Positions 19,201 to 30,900 of a stretch of 64,000 bases of DNA are shown piece after piece. A program made the position numbers and the translations under genes. How positions within the stretch are numbered: position 1 is the first letter of the stretch; the number at the start of each line of letters is the position of its first letter. The notes beneath the pieces are model-generated. The model saw only the letters and a program-made list of their open reading frames with translations, was not told the DNA's origin and did no database searches. This stretch comes from Patiria miniata (taxonomy: Eukaryota > Echinodermata > Asteroidea > Valvatida > Asterinidae), in NCBI RefSeq assembly GCF_015706575.1, contig NW_024037059.1:37237058-37301057 (forward strand). The letters run 5' to 3'.

Positions 19201-22200
19201 GAAAACCCTAGCTGTATTAAGCTGCTGTGTTCGGCAGGCTTCACACTCGTGCAGTGGATTTTATTACATTCAGCAGGTTACAAAGAGAAAACCGGCATGG
19301 AGATTATAGAGCTCAGCCCTACTCCTTAATACTTGGGTCACAATGACTGAATAGACGTTACCTACGATGTCATATGCAGCTGCAGGGAGGCAAAACACCT
19401 AACTGGGTGTCTTTCTTATGTTTTTCTTATGTCACAGGATACTGTTTACGTCCAATTTTTAAACCCATCTGAATTTTCAGGTGTATGCAGTGCAGATGGC
19501 TTGCTTATTTCCTAAAAAGGCGGTACCACGTAACCACATGCACTTTTGTAAACTAGTGTGATGACAAGGTCCATTTTGAGAAAGTACTGTTTTTTTCTGT
19601 TTTAGAAAGACTGACCACCCTGAGAGGAAGGTTTCATTTTATCCTTCTATGGGTGGGGTTATTCCTTATTCCGGTTTATTTTGGAGAGACTGACCAACCT
19701 GAGAGGAATGTTTCGTTCCATCCTTCTATGGGGTTATTCCTGGCCTGCTCCACTGGGTTGAAGCCAACGAGGACTGGGGTGAAGATGTCAAGATGCTCCA
19801 TGCAGTACAGGAGCTGACCCGCCACAAAGGGTGCCTAGAAATGATCACGATCCAAACTTAACACTGGAGGATTCTGGACTGTTAGGATTAATGACTAAGC
19901 CTTCAGCACACAGTTTTAATATTTAATAGCCAACAGGACCCAATTTCATAGCGCAGCTATACAAAAAAGTTGTTCTTTCTAATTAGCAGAAAATCATGCT
20001 GCTGCTTAAGCACTATTTCATGGCGTGGATGTGTTAACGGTTGCGCGCGCAAGGAGATTTCTTTTGTTGCGTCACTGTTTTAAGCAACTTTTTCCTCTGG
20101 GGTTAAGCATGCTTTTGCTTATGGTCTCTATGAAATAGATGGGGCTCGGTAAGCACAAAATTGGCTGTTAAGCAGCGTTATGAAATTGGGGCCCGTTTAA
20201 AAAGGTAGTTGACTGCTCCTGTTCTGTTTATGGGACACGTATATGTAGATGAGATGTCCGGTACTACAATCTTGGTCAGCAGCTTATTAAAAAACATCAA
20301 GCACAATAAATTGTATACAATGTATCAGGTCGACTCTGCCAATCATTGCAAAAATGTATGAATTGCAGAATCATTTCTTGAATTTTACAGCTTTGAAAAC
20401 TATGGCTAATTATTTTGGTGTTTAACTTTGTAGCGATAAATTGGACACAGTGATGTAAATGATGGAGACCTGCACCTTTTATAATTTCAACAAAGCTAAG
20501 GAATTATTGAGTGGATGCCTACTTACTGACAGACCGCATGATATGCCAATGTATAGAACCTTTTTCTTCTTTTTGCATATCTGAATGAAAACAGAAAAAA
20601 ACAGACATTTATGGTAAAGTTACCTATACATGTACTAAAACAAATACAATATGGGTTACTTCAGGGAAGTTGTCCCAATTTACTGGTCTTTTAATCTTGG
20701 CTTATTTTGACTGCCAGCCTCCCATTTGACTACCTCTACATATTTTTTACTGTACTTTCCCTGAAATTAAGTTTTAGTTTAATAGAATGCCCACCTGTTG
20801 CAGTGCTTTCACCCCTGCCTGTGGGCTATCCTCGGGCGATTCCTGTGAAGTCAACAATGCCTTGTCATCCCCAGCGATGATATACTCACAACATGGCTTG
20901 TAGTCAATGTTTCTGAGCAGGTTGTTGATTGATTTCTGAAATAAACCAAATCATCATCATAGCAAGTGTTTCTACCCCAAATAAAACCAAACATAAAGGT
21001 CTGTACATGCTTAAAAGTAGAGTAGATCATTTGTCATTTGTGCATTTGTTTCGTTTGAAGCAGCAAAAGTGCTCAAAATCTATAGATGGGTGCTTAACCC
21101 TTTCATTTCCACATTGTTTATTGACCAAATTGTTTGCTCAGTCATGCGAAAATCACTAGAGCGTGAAAAAATGACCACAAGTCCAAAACACACTTTTTTC
21201 AACCCAGATTTTCACTGCTAAGAAGTGATTTAAATCATAGGTGTTGTGTGTAAAGTTTGTTCCTCGAACCTTACTCTTTTATGTGATGTAAAAATGAAGT
21301 CCATATGTGTAAGTATAAGAAAGTTATGCCTGTTTGTTCATCTGGTTCCATTTATCAAACTGCAAGCCATTTCACCACATGACCGAATGGCACTCCATAC
21401 CTCAATTTGTGAGTGGATACTTCTGAAGCACTTTTCTCATTTTTTGTAATGGCAACACTACGAATAAACTACACCATTAGAACGATCTGAAAACACTCTT
21501 TCAGCTGGTATATGGTTGATGTATGGGCGGCCAAACATATCAACATGCCGCCTTTCTGAAATGTAGTGAATATATCTGTGTTGAGGGTGTTCTGTGTGTG
21601 GTTTCCTGGTCGACTAAAGTCGCCCATGGGAACCAGCAGGGGGGGTTCTTCTTGTCGACAAAAGTCGCCTATGGTAAGGAAAGGGTTAACGACTACCCTG
21701 ATGAAGTCTTAGCTCTTTGATTGCTGTACATTCTGAGAAAACAATATTCTAGAATCTTACTTTCAATTCAAAAGTTGCAGAGATATATTTTGAATTGCGC
21801 CTGAAATCAGCATCTGTAACACGTTCTCATTCAGCTGATTGCGGCTACGCGATGTCACGCACTAGACCGACGAATAATAGTAACCACGCCAGCGCGCATG
21901 TGCGTCATGTCAATGCTTGCACGCACCCATTCATGGATTCGCCAAATTACAGACCAACTACTAACAGAAATGTCCCAAAATGCGTCACTTGACTCATCTT
22001 TAGAAATTATCTTCTTTTATTGTCGTAAAAATGACAGTTTACCGAGTAAGCCTTTTAACAATAATTTGGTCATTTACTTTTTGGAAATTTTCAAGCATAC
22101 TTACTGAAGTCAGGAAACCAATTCTGCCTGATGTTCCGCAACCACTAAAGACAACACTCTCACAGGCTGGGTTCCTCTTCTGAATAAACATAGAAAAAAG

Positions 22201-23344
22201 TCATTTATAAAAAGCCGTTTCCTTATGATTCTATCAGAGAAGAAACTGACAAGAAACTGGGAATCCATATAAAACACAAGGAAATTCAGAGCTGCATAAC
22301 ATACCCTGCATTGTTTATGAATTGTTAATCAGGAATCAGTTGATCCGAGGAAAAGTTGGGAGCCCCTTTAAATACAAAAATAATTTAGTGCATCCTTTGA
22401 AGAATAAAATTCCTTCTTATTTTGTGGGGGAAAAATACCCATGTGACACAGATCTGTGCAGAGGGGGCATTGCCCCCCCCCCCCCTGGCAGTGACCAAAA
22501 TGTTCTCAAATAAAGCCATTTATCACTTAAGAGAGCCCTTCTAACCCACCCCCCCCCACCCCCGGCAAACCTCTCCGCCCCCAGCAGTAACCTCTCTGGA
22601 TCTGATAACATTTTGAAGCAGAATAATACAGAATGTCAATATACCTGCAAGATATCAACAACCTTCTCCGAAACCCTCTGCAAATTGAAGATGAGGTCAT
22701 CACTGAAGATGTTGTTACTTTTGTAGGAGTCCCAGCCCTCAAAGATTTCACTGTCACACTGATGCAGAAGGCCGACTAAATCTGTGTAATCAAAACAAGT
22801 GTTGAAGTTCAAGTTACTCTGTCTCGTTTTAATGTGAGTTAACCTTTTCCAGGTCTTAATTTCTGGTAAGAGCATCATACAGTTGTAGGTTTAACTAACC
22901 CTCCTCAATCCTTGAAAATAAACCAGAGTTTTGGAGGATTTTGGAGGATTGAGGCTGAATGAAAAAAAAATATCAGCTGATTTTAGAGGTTGCGTTGTAT
23001 TGAGGTCATAGGATGTGTATTACAGTGATTGTTGGAGGATTTTGAAGAATTGTTAATGTATAAAATGAATGAAAAATCCTTCCTCATCAGCTACGAATCA
23101 GATAGAAAAGTCAGAAATTTAATTCAATGATAGGTAGGATTTGATTTAATACAATTCGGATGAACGACAAAAATTTGTTGGAGAGTCCCAAATTTTCGGA
23201 CTGATAAAAATAGTACTTTGTGTGTGCAATTGCAAAGACGCAAACCTTTTAAAAGTTCTTACCGTATGAAGAGCTGATATCGATGTCAACTGTGAGAGGG
23301 TTGCTTGTTTCTGTGATTGGAATCTTTATCTCCGAGTCTGTCAT
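13207..23344 (-). CDS. GCKR: Glucokinase regulatory protein (GKRP)
   Basis: Fifteen coding exons join in phase on the minus strand: 23344-23263, 22781-22645, 22179-22105, 20935-20795, 20580-20527, 19834-19699, 18987-18923, 18494-18226, 17285-17188, 16865-16789, 16159-15890, 15010-14769, 14288-14249, 13782-13648, 13353-13207 (1968 nt, 655 aa; human GKRP is about 625). The start ATG has an in-frame TGA 12 bp upstream and a likely splice acceptor before it, so a non-coding 5' exon probably exists. GKRP binds glucokinase and is tuned by fructose phosphates. Seen: IPITETSNPLT near the N-terminus, two SIS sugar-phosphate domains (roughly 60-250 and 310-480) with SGCGTSGR (85-92), IGISCGLS (156-163), PVLVGFNP and ITGSSRMKGG, then the helical lid with STGAHIQKGK (~528-537). 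The Ser positions S90, S159 and S163 line up with the human sugar-contact serines as remembered (110, 179, 183). Bacterial MurQ etherase is a relative, but the lid and the exon-by-exon match favour GKRP. Confidence 0.95.
14555..14625 (+). repeat. Dispersed repeat with a histone-3'-end-like stem-loop
   Basis: GGCTCTTTTCAGAACC, then ACACTTCTTCCAAGAAGA and catggtgttacccgcaa. Second copy of the repeat described at 6808, here antisense within a GCKR intron. Just upstream (about 14440-14530) is a cluster of short inverted repeats around the words gacagagc / gctctgtc. Confidence 0.5.
16293..16473. repeat. MITE with long TIRs (taaagccgggttcatact family)
   Basis: Ends taaagccgggttcatacttc and the inverted aagtatgaaccgggcttta, with body rich in ttcgc/gcgaa words. 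A second copy lies in the opposite orientation at 46470-46616. In GCKR between exons 10 and 11. Confidence 0.8.
16950..17010. repeat. End fragment of the 'agtccatcatttgtgcatt' element
   Basis: The reverse complement of this stretch matches the left end of the elements at 11540 and 21003 (catcatttgtaatttgtgcattatgttcgtttgaagcaac), and ends at cctttaa. In GCKR intron 9. Confidence 0.65.
17556..18190. repeat. MITE with gagtgtccctttttaat TIRs
   Basis: Left end agagtgtccctttttaatactatggttctc and right end gagaaccaattaaaaagggacgctctt are inverted matches, with inner phrases ggaccgaccc / gaccgacccg. The ~630-bp element fills most of the GCKR intron between exons 8 and 9. Confidence 0.7.
18555..18870. 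repeat. MITE fragment, 'gccagactatttatgca' family
   Basis: Shares long blocks (ttccctgactgtattttataaattgtaaactgttgaatggg and gccagactatttatgca) with the more complete element at 40086-40392, and with an inverted copy at about 51040-51360. In GCKR intron 7. Confidence 0.65.
19604..19668 (-). pseudogene. Partial duplicate of GCKR exon 6 end
   Basis: This stretch repeats the last ~50 bp of GCKR exon 6 plus its donor site (true copy about 19683-19738), only about 15 bp downstream of it on the coding strand. The duplicate has small insertions and changes (an added GTGG, altered bases), and the base pair at the original splice point reads GG instead of GT. It is therefore a decayed partial exon copy and is not counted in the GCKR model. 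Confidence 0.75.
19928..20195. repeat. Foldback repeat, 'ccaatttcatag' family
   Basis: Left end cccaatttcatagcgcagct and right end agcagcgttatgaaattgggg are inverted. A cleaner relative is at 54733-54977. In GCKR intron 5. Confidence 0.65.
21003..22085. repeat. Long copy of the 'agtccatcatttgtgcatt' element
   Basis: Left part (tcatttgtgcatttgtttcgtttgaagcagcaaaagtgctcaaaa) and right part (ttctgagaaaacaatattctagaatctta ... gcgatgtcacgcactagaccgacgaat) both match the element at 11540, with ~600 bp of extra DNA in between. That insert contains two near-matching phrases with gtcgac (cgactaaagtcgcc, cgacaaaagtcgcc). In the GCKR intron between exons 3 and 4. Confidence 0.6.
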
Positions 23345-23730
23345 TGTTTCTATTCAAACAGCCACAAAGGCAATAAATGAGTCCCCTGAAAAAGAGTAAT
23401 ACAACTGTCACATCACTAATTCACAATACAACTTTGTTAACATGTGGATAATGTGTAGCCCTAGAACTACAATGTAGTATGGCGCGTGGAACCCTGACTA
23501 GTTCTGTGTGGAAAGACACTTTCTAAAGTAAAGACAATGAAAGAAACCAATAATCTTTTGAGATCTTTGAGGACTAAAAATGCTATACACCTGTTTATCC
23601 CTTTATCATGTTTATACATTATTTATTTACATTTATACATTATTTATTTACATGACCAAATTGACAAATGCAGTGCTATACTAGCCTGTGTGATGATGCA
23701 ATGCGTATGCACGACAACTTAAAGTCAATG

Positions 23731-24685
23731 TAGCTGGAGTTACCCAGCCCTGAGTTTTATCATTGGGTTGTCTATTAGGGCTGGAGCGCATTTTTCTCGT
23801 AACTTGTAGTATTTGCAAAAAAAATTTGGAAAATGTTCAATTTTATCCCCGTTACACACTAATTGCAACTGCAACTCACCCCAAACTTGCCTGGAATAAC
23901 CATTACACAGGTCCTTGAAGTAAAAAACGATCCACGATGAAGATTCAGCCTACAATTGCAGTGAAAACAGGAGGAATAACCGCTAACTTGACAACCTTGC
24001 TGGATTGGCCAGGACCGCTATTGGTTTGTGCACACAAAAAATTGTGTACAATGAATGGCGGTCGATTAACAGGCACAGAGAGCGATCGCTGTCAACTACT
24101 CGTTTTTGCCGGCTGCGCTGGCTGTTGGCGCATGACGTCACGCAGAAGCGTAACACCCGATGACTGTTTCATGCACTAATATAAGGTTTACCACTCGCAT
24201 CACAGCTTTGGTACTGGAACCGCAACCAATAGTGCATGAAACAGTCATCGGGTGTTACGCTTCCGCGTGACGTCATGCACCAACAGCCAGCGCAGCCGGC
24301 AAAACAAGTAGTTGACAGCGATCGCTCTCTGTGCCTGTTAATTGACCGCCATTCATTGTACACAATTTTTTGTGTGCACAAACCAATAGCGGTCCTGGCC
24401 AATCCAGCAAGGTTGTCAAGTTAGCGGTTATTCCTCCTGTTTTCACTGCAATTGTAGGCTGAATCTTCATCGTGGATCGTTTTTTACTTCAAGGACCTGT
24501 GTAATGGTTATTCCAGGCAAGTTTGGGGTGAGTTGCAGTTGCAATTAGTGTGTAACGGGGATAAAATTGAACATTTTCCAAATTTTTTTTGCAAATACTA
24601 CAAGTTACGAGAAAAATGCGCTCCAGCCCTAATAGACAACCCAATGATAAAACTCAGGGCTGGGCATGCTGGGTAACTCCAGCTA
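23731..24685. mobile_element. Foldback (Mutator-like) element with 9-bp target duplication
   Basis: Two arms of about 450 bp are nearly perfect inverted copies (23731-~24180 and ~24228-24685) around a ~47-bp centre. The outer ends are tagctggagttaccc and gggtaactccagcta, flanked on both sides by the direct repeat aagtcaatg (23722-23730 and 24686-24694). Very long TIRs with a 9-bp duplication are typical of Mutator-like elements. Open frames within are mirror images of each other and code for nothing recognisable. It lies 387 bp upstream of the GCKR start codon. Confidence 0.85.
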
Positions 24686-26339
24686 AAGTCAATGGTACAA
24701 AAAACTACAATGTACTACCAATTGATATAAAACAGCGGAACGTTTGCGTGATAATATGTACAAACTACAACGCGTCAACAGTATAACCAGCTTTACAGCC
24801 TTGTTTTACTTACTCACTGTTAGTGTTGGCAGAGTTTGGACCAATTGTTTATAATGCATGATACATCATAATCATCACACCAAAGATCCTACGTGGTCCA
24901 TTATGTTGTCGTTATGACAATATGAGTACCCGGGCCGTACTATACTGTACTACTACACACGCCAGCGAACCGTACGCTATATCCGCATTCAGCCCACAGA
25001 TCGCACATTGAATAGCGCCACCCTTTGGTCGCAGTAGGATGATCTAAACCAAATCTTGAGCTAAAACCGGCGTCTCTCACGGCATATCCGCATCGGCACT
25101 ATACTCGCCAGCATCATTTCAAAGCTTAAATTTTGTATGTCAAAACTAAAGCGGACTGTTCAACACAATCAAATTGGCACAGTGGTCATCGACTTGTCTC
25201 ACAACAAGACACAAAGAAAAACAATCTTTGCTGGATTGGATGACAACCAACTGATGCTGCATCATTCATTACCAGCACACTTTCCCCAAAAATGGTTCGG
25301 CCACCTTTCTATGCAAAGCCTCACTGGCCCATGGTTTTGTGCGTAAACCTTATCAGTCGGACGATCACACTCAATTGACTTCGGCAAAACCGCAAGTTCC
25401 ATCATAAAGAATAAGTTAACCGGACCATTTTTTCCAAGAGTGTGATTCTAATGTTCCACAAATTGAAGAATGCGTTGCATGCAGACGGAGGATGACCGGT
25501 CGGCCGATCATGCAGAGGAAGTTGATTCAGCCATTGATAATGCACAATTCTTCATATAATGTTGGTACCAGAATACTCTGATTATCCTGATCGTCAAACA
25601 AAAGTTATCAATGTATCCCGACGTTTTCTTTCGCAACGGAAGCTTAATTTTTTCCCCTGGTAATTTTCTCGTGATAGTTTTCTTTTCAGTTTTTGGGGGT
25701 AGGTAGATGATTTGGGGAGAAATTTCCATCCGAATTATGATCACCCCTTAAAAATAGCCTTGAAGCCCATCGCCATTTTGAAAAAAACGGTGCCTGTACA
25801 CTCCATTAAAAAATAGAGCGCTTCGGGGTCCCCATTTCATCCAAATTGCACAGAAATACAAGCTCACGTTCCTGTGCACGAACCTTCAAGTGCATGGCCC
25901 ACAATATGCTCAAGTACTGAAGAATTTGAGGGCATGCAAATCGTGATTTAGCCGGCGTATGCAATTTCGGACCGCTTTACTGGTCTGCACCCTTTAAACA
26001 GTGCAGCTTTATTGCAAGGTCATCATAAGTTACCCACTATACCATCCCCACTTCCTTCACAAGATTCCGTGATCGAAGCTCATCATCCCATCCCTGCCCA
26101 GCGCCCTTGGGCCTGGTTGCAAGGAGGGGTAGGGGGCCGGGGAGGGGGAACCGGGTACGAGCGAAGCGCTTCACATAAAATAAAGATATGCATGCATCAT
26201 AAACAGCGCCCCAAGTGTATTGGGCTGTCTTGGTTAATTTTGTTTTTGTCTATGTGTTTATGTGTTTTTTTTAAATTAAGGATGAGAACGTACTGTTGAC
26301 ATTATTTTCTCATGAAAATACAGGCTGAAGATGGACTGT
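24686..26339. other. Upstream region of GCKR and intergenic DNA
   Basis: Probably holds the GCKR transcription start, since a splice acceptor just before its ATG implies a non-coding exon further right. No promoter motif is certain. Scattered short open frames have no domain signature. A poly-G stretch lies near 26125. Confidence 0.35.
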
Positions 26340-26660
26340 TGGGGACAGCGATGAACGTTGATTGCCGCTGGTGGTCAGCTGGCGGTTTTGAAGCGGTAGA
26401 CCGCCGGTGGTATTCCGCTGACTGCTTCTGATGGTCCGCTGGCGATTTTAGAGCGGTAGACCGCCGGTGGTATGCCGCTGATTGCCGCTGGTGGTCCGCC
26501 GGCGGTTTTGGAGCGGCAGGCCACTGGCCCTGAGGCATGCCACTGGCCTACCACTGGCGGACCGCTAATGGTTTGGGTCGGCGTGCCGATGCCGACAAGC
26601 CGCTCCCCAGCCACCGGTGGTCCGACGTTGGCTTGCGGATTGGGGACTCCCACGGTTTTC
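26340..26660. repeat. GC-rich minisatellite
   Basis: Imperfect tandem units of about 65 bp built from ggtggtccgctggcggttttggagcggtagaccgccggtggtatgccgctgattgcc-like words. The internal motifs ccgctggcgg and ccgccggtgg are also near-palindromic. The minus-strand frame reads a repetitive Pro/His/Gln/Arg peptide; this is taken as a by-product of the repeat. Confidence 0.75.
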
Positions 26661-26739
26661 ACCCATAATATATTTATAATTATTATAACAATAACACGGT
26701 CCGCCTGTCTGCATCAATCGGATACAAACATCTGACGGG

Positions 26740-26790
26740 CCTGGACCCCCCCCCCCGCAAAAATTCCTGGATCCGCCCCTGAATGCACCT
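26740..26790 (-). repeat. Poly-C / GGGGCGGATCC element end
   Basis: On the minus strand it reads caggggcggatccaggaatttttgc followed by a G run, a terminal sequence also seen near 27970 (ggggcggatcctgaagaatttt then Gs) and 12505. Ends of this kind are found on hAT-type non-autonomous elements; assignment is inference. Confidence 0.45.
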
Positions 26791-27040
26791 GATTCCTTTT
26801 TAAAAAATAGCCTAATGGTGTTCCGATTGTTGCGTAACGTTGAGTATGTTTAGCACACGCGTATAAGCCTACGATTAACGAGGTAGCCGTATGGAATTGT
26901 CCAAACAAATGACAACAGTTTGCTCATTATTGCCCGAAATGTCGACTTAATTCGTCCATGGAGCCAAAACAGATGCACACAGCAATGTTCCACGTTTCTC
27001 TGCCTATTAAGACAAATAGTTTTTGACAAGAATTCCAAGG

Positions 27041-27112
27041 AAGCCGCATGGCCTAGTGGAGTAGATTCGTCGCCACGAATCGCGGAGCCCGGGTTCGAAT
27101 CCCGTCGATGTC
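27041..27112 (+). repeat. tRNA-derived SINE head
   Basis: Box-A phrase TGGCCTAGTGGAGTAG, an anticodon-like hairpin GATTCGTCGCCACGAATC and box-B GGGTTCGAATCCC, followed by T-rich DNA. Acceptor ends do not pair, so it is not a working tRNA. A second tRNA-like start (ttagcttaatcggtaagcac) follows at ~27187 with a ~250-bp body. Confidence 0.5.
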
Positions 27113-27969
27113 TTTTTCTGTTTTTCAAACCACGCATTCCGTCTTTATAAGATGTTTTATTTCCCGTCGTAAAATACCAACAGTACCTTAGCTTAATCGG
27201 TAAGCACTGCTGCTGGTACTGTCCGTGAGTTCCAGGTTGGCGCCTTCGTACAGGTTCAGGGCATGTGGTCCACTCGGGGGATCAGGGCTTAGGGTGCCGC
27301 CCTGTTCCTCCCTTAGCTCTTTGCTTTTACATGGTGCCTGGCCCTCCGGGGTTATATGGATGGATAGGGAAGGAAGTGTGTATTGGTCGGGGACGCCGAG
27401 ACCCCGGAAGAGAACTAAGGGATTGGCTGGGGCATTGTTATGGCTCAGACCGATCCCTGAAAGCTTGACTAGCACATAACTTTTTGATTTTTTTTATCCT
27501 CTATCTTTTATACTTTGGTTTAGTTTGATATTTACATCTGCTTGGCAGATGAACGGTAGTTTTGAAAACGAAACAGAGGTCTATGTCATGAATCAATGTT
27601 CCATAATTGACTATAATTAAAACGGAGTTTCGTTCGATCAAAATGACTACCATTATTAATGGCGCAATTTCCAATTGACGTAAAAAACGCCATATTATTC
27701 CGGGGAAAAATAAAGATGTACATTGTAATATAAACATTATTTACATCTTTCAAATAACGTTTCTTTAATTGTGAACATTCCCAACAAATATAGTAATTAG
27801 CAAAATAGGTGAAAAAACGCAAAATAACAACGTCCATCACCCTTAAAACTGGAAATTCAAAATGAAAAACAAAGTCAAGTGGAATACAAGAATGTACATT
27901 AAGGATTGAATTGGGAAAAAAATCCATTACATGGGGCTTTTACTGACTTGGTTTTTACAGTCAGTAACA

Positions 27970-30900
27970 TTGAGGGGCGGATCCTGAAGAATTTTTTTTT
28001 TGGGGGGGGAGGGGGAGGGGGGGGGGGTCCAACCCCTCCCCTGCTCTGACACAAAAAAGTAAAGCTATTCTACAGCGGTTATTAACACTAGGCCTATATC
28101 ACAGAATATGCATATACCCACTAACAAAGCTGCCGATGTCCGTATTTTTGTGCAAAGCGGACATTATTACCAGTAAACAGTTTAAGCGTGTCAGAAAGGG
28201 GGGGGGGGGTGTTTCGCATTTTTTTTCAGGGAATTCTATGAATTGTTTTTTTGGACAGAACTGGGCATGGGCATCGCGAGGGGGGCAAGGAGGGGGGCGC
28301 TTGCCCCCCCCCCCCGGAAAAGCAATAAAAAAAAAATAAAAAAAAAAAAGAGAAAAAGAGGCCCCCCTCTAGAAAAAGTCCTGGCGACGCCCATGGAGAT
28401 GGGGGACCCCCCTCCCCCAGATCCGCGCCTGCACCTCCTCGATCGTTTTGCGCAACACATGATCGAGTAGTGTGCAATGACATCGGGGATGACCCTGCAT
28501 TTCTTCAGAAGCTTTCGGCAGCAGCACATGCCATCCGCCGCCGTCTCCTGCAAGGCTAACCCCTTGCAATTGTTGTCAATTTTGGTCAAAAAATGAAATT
28601 GCTCCAAACTTCCTGGAAAGACTCCTTAGGGACCCTGGAACACATTCCAACTCGATTCAGGGACAGATATATCATTAAAAAGAAATTCATATTTTAGCCT
28701 AATTTTATGAAAAATGTAAGGCTAACTCCTTGCAATTTTTGTCAATTTTGGTCAAAAAAATGAAAATGCTCCAAACTGGAACACATTCCAACTCGAGTTA
28801 GGGACAGATATATTAATCAAAAGAAATTTATATTTTAGCCAATTTTTATGAAAAATGTAAGGCTAATTACCCCTTGCAATTTTTGTCAATTTTGGTCAAA
28901 AAATGAAATTGCTCCAAACGTCCTGGAACGACTCCTAAGGGACCCTGGAACACATTCCAACTCGATTTGTGGACAGATATATCATTAAAAAGAAATCATA
29001 TATTTTTATGAAAATGTTAGGCTAACCCCTTGCAATTTTTTTTCAATTTTCTTCCAAAAATGAAAATGCTCCAAACTTCCTGGAAAGACTCGTAAAAGAC
29101 CCTGGAACACATTCCAACTCGATTTAGGGACAGATATATCATTAAAAAGAAATTCATATTTTAGGCAATTTTTATGAAAACTGTAAGGCTGTAACCTCTT
29201 GCAATTTTTGTCAATTTTCGTCAAAAAAATGAAAATGCTCCAAACTTCCTTGAAAGACTCCTAAGGGACCCTCGACAACATTCCCACTCGATTTAGGGAC
29301 AGATATATCATTAAAAAGAAATTTATATTTTAGCCAAATTTTATGAAAAATGTAAAGCTAACCCCTTGCAATTTTTGTCAATTTTCTTCAAAAAAATGAA
29401 AATGCTACAAACTTCCTGGAAGGACTCCTAAGGGACCCTGGAACACATTCCAACTCGATTTAGAAACAGATATATTATTAAAAAGAAATTCATATTTTAG
29501 CCAATTTTTATGAAAAATGTAAGGCTAACCCCTTGCAATTTTTGTCAATTTTCGCCAAAAAATGAAATTGCTCCAAACTTCCTGGAAAGACTCCTAAGGT
29601 CCCCTGGAACACATTCCATTGCGATTTAGGGACAGATATATAATTAAAAAGAAATTTATATTTTAGCCAAATTTTATGAAAAATGTAAAGCTAACCCCTT
29701 GCAATTTTTGTCAATTTTCGTCAAAAAAATTAAAATGCTCCAAACTTCCTGGTAAGACTCCCAAGGGACCCTCGACAACATTCCCACTCGATTTAGGGAC
29801 AGATATATCATTAAAAAGAAATTTATATTTTAGCCAAATTTTATGAAAAATGTAAAGCTAACCCCTTGCAATTTTTGTCAATTTTCGTCAAAAAAAAATG
29901 AAAATGCTCCAAACTTCCTGGAAGGACTCCTAAGGGACCCTGGAACACATTCCAACTCGATTTAGAAACAGATATATTATTAAAAAGAAATTCATATTTT
30001 AGCCAATTTTTATGAAAAAATGTAAGGCCAACCCCTTGCAATTTCTGTCAATTTTGGTCAAAAAATTAAAACGCTCCAATCTTCCTGAAAAGACTCTTAA
30101 GGAACCCTGGAACACATTCCAACTCGATTTAGGGACAGATACATCATTAAAAAGAAATTCATATTTTAGGCAATTTTTTTGAAAACTGTAAAGCTAACCC
30201 CTTGCCATTTTTGTCAATTTTCGTCAAAAAAATGAAAATGCTACAAACTTCCTGGAAGGACTCCTAAGGGACCCTGGAACACATTCCAACTCGATTTAGT
30301 GACAGATATATTATTAAAAAGAAATTCATATTTTAGCCAATTTTTTTGAAAAATGTAAGGCTAACCCCTTGCAATTTTTGTAAATGTTGGTCAAAAAATA
30401 AAATTGTTCCAAAGGTCCTGGAAAGACTCGTAAAAGACCATGGAACACATTCCAACTCGATTTAGGGACAGATATATCATTAAAAAGAAATTCATATTTT
30501 GGCAAATTTTTATGAAAAATCCCTGCCCCCCTCTTTTACTGATAAATCGAGAATGTGTTGAGAAATACAAGAATTTTTTGGGAAAAATTGTTTTGCCCCC
30601 CTTTAGAAAAAGTCCTGGCGACGCCCAAGGAGGTTGGGGACCCCCTCCCCAAGATCCGCGCCTGCACCTCCTCGATCGTACTGCGCAACACATGATCAAT
30701 TAGTGTGCAATGACACTTGGCCTCCGAAAATCAAAAGGTGGTAAAGAAAGGGGGGGGGGGGGGGAGATCGCACTTTACTTTCAATGGGGGCGCTGTTCAA
30801 ATCCGATGATTATTAACACTAGGCCTATATCACAGAATGTGCATACACCCCTAACAAAGCTGCCGATGTCCGTATTTTTGTGGAAAGCGAACATTGTTAC

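Noticed and set aside
23937-24470. Twin 65-80-aa frames with identical peptides on both strands
   Set aside because: They are mirror copies produced by the arms of the foldback element, with no start, splice or domain evidence.
26302-26662. Pro/His/Gln-rich minus-strand proteins
   Set aside because: Repeat-encoded frames over a minisatellite; no splice sites or domain.
28556-30520. CRISPR-like array
   Set aside because: Units are ~167 bp contiguous tandem repeats without unique spacers, in a eukaryotic setting.
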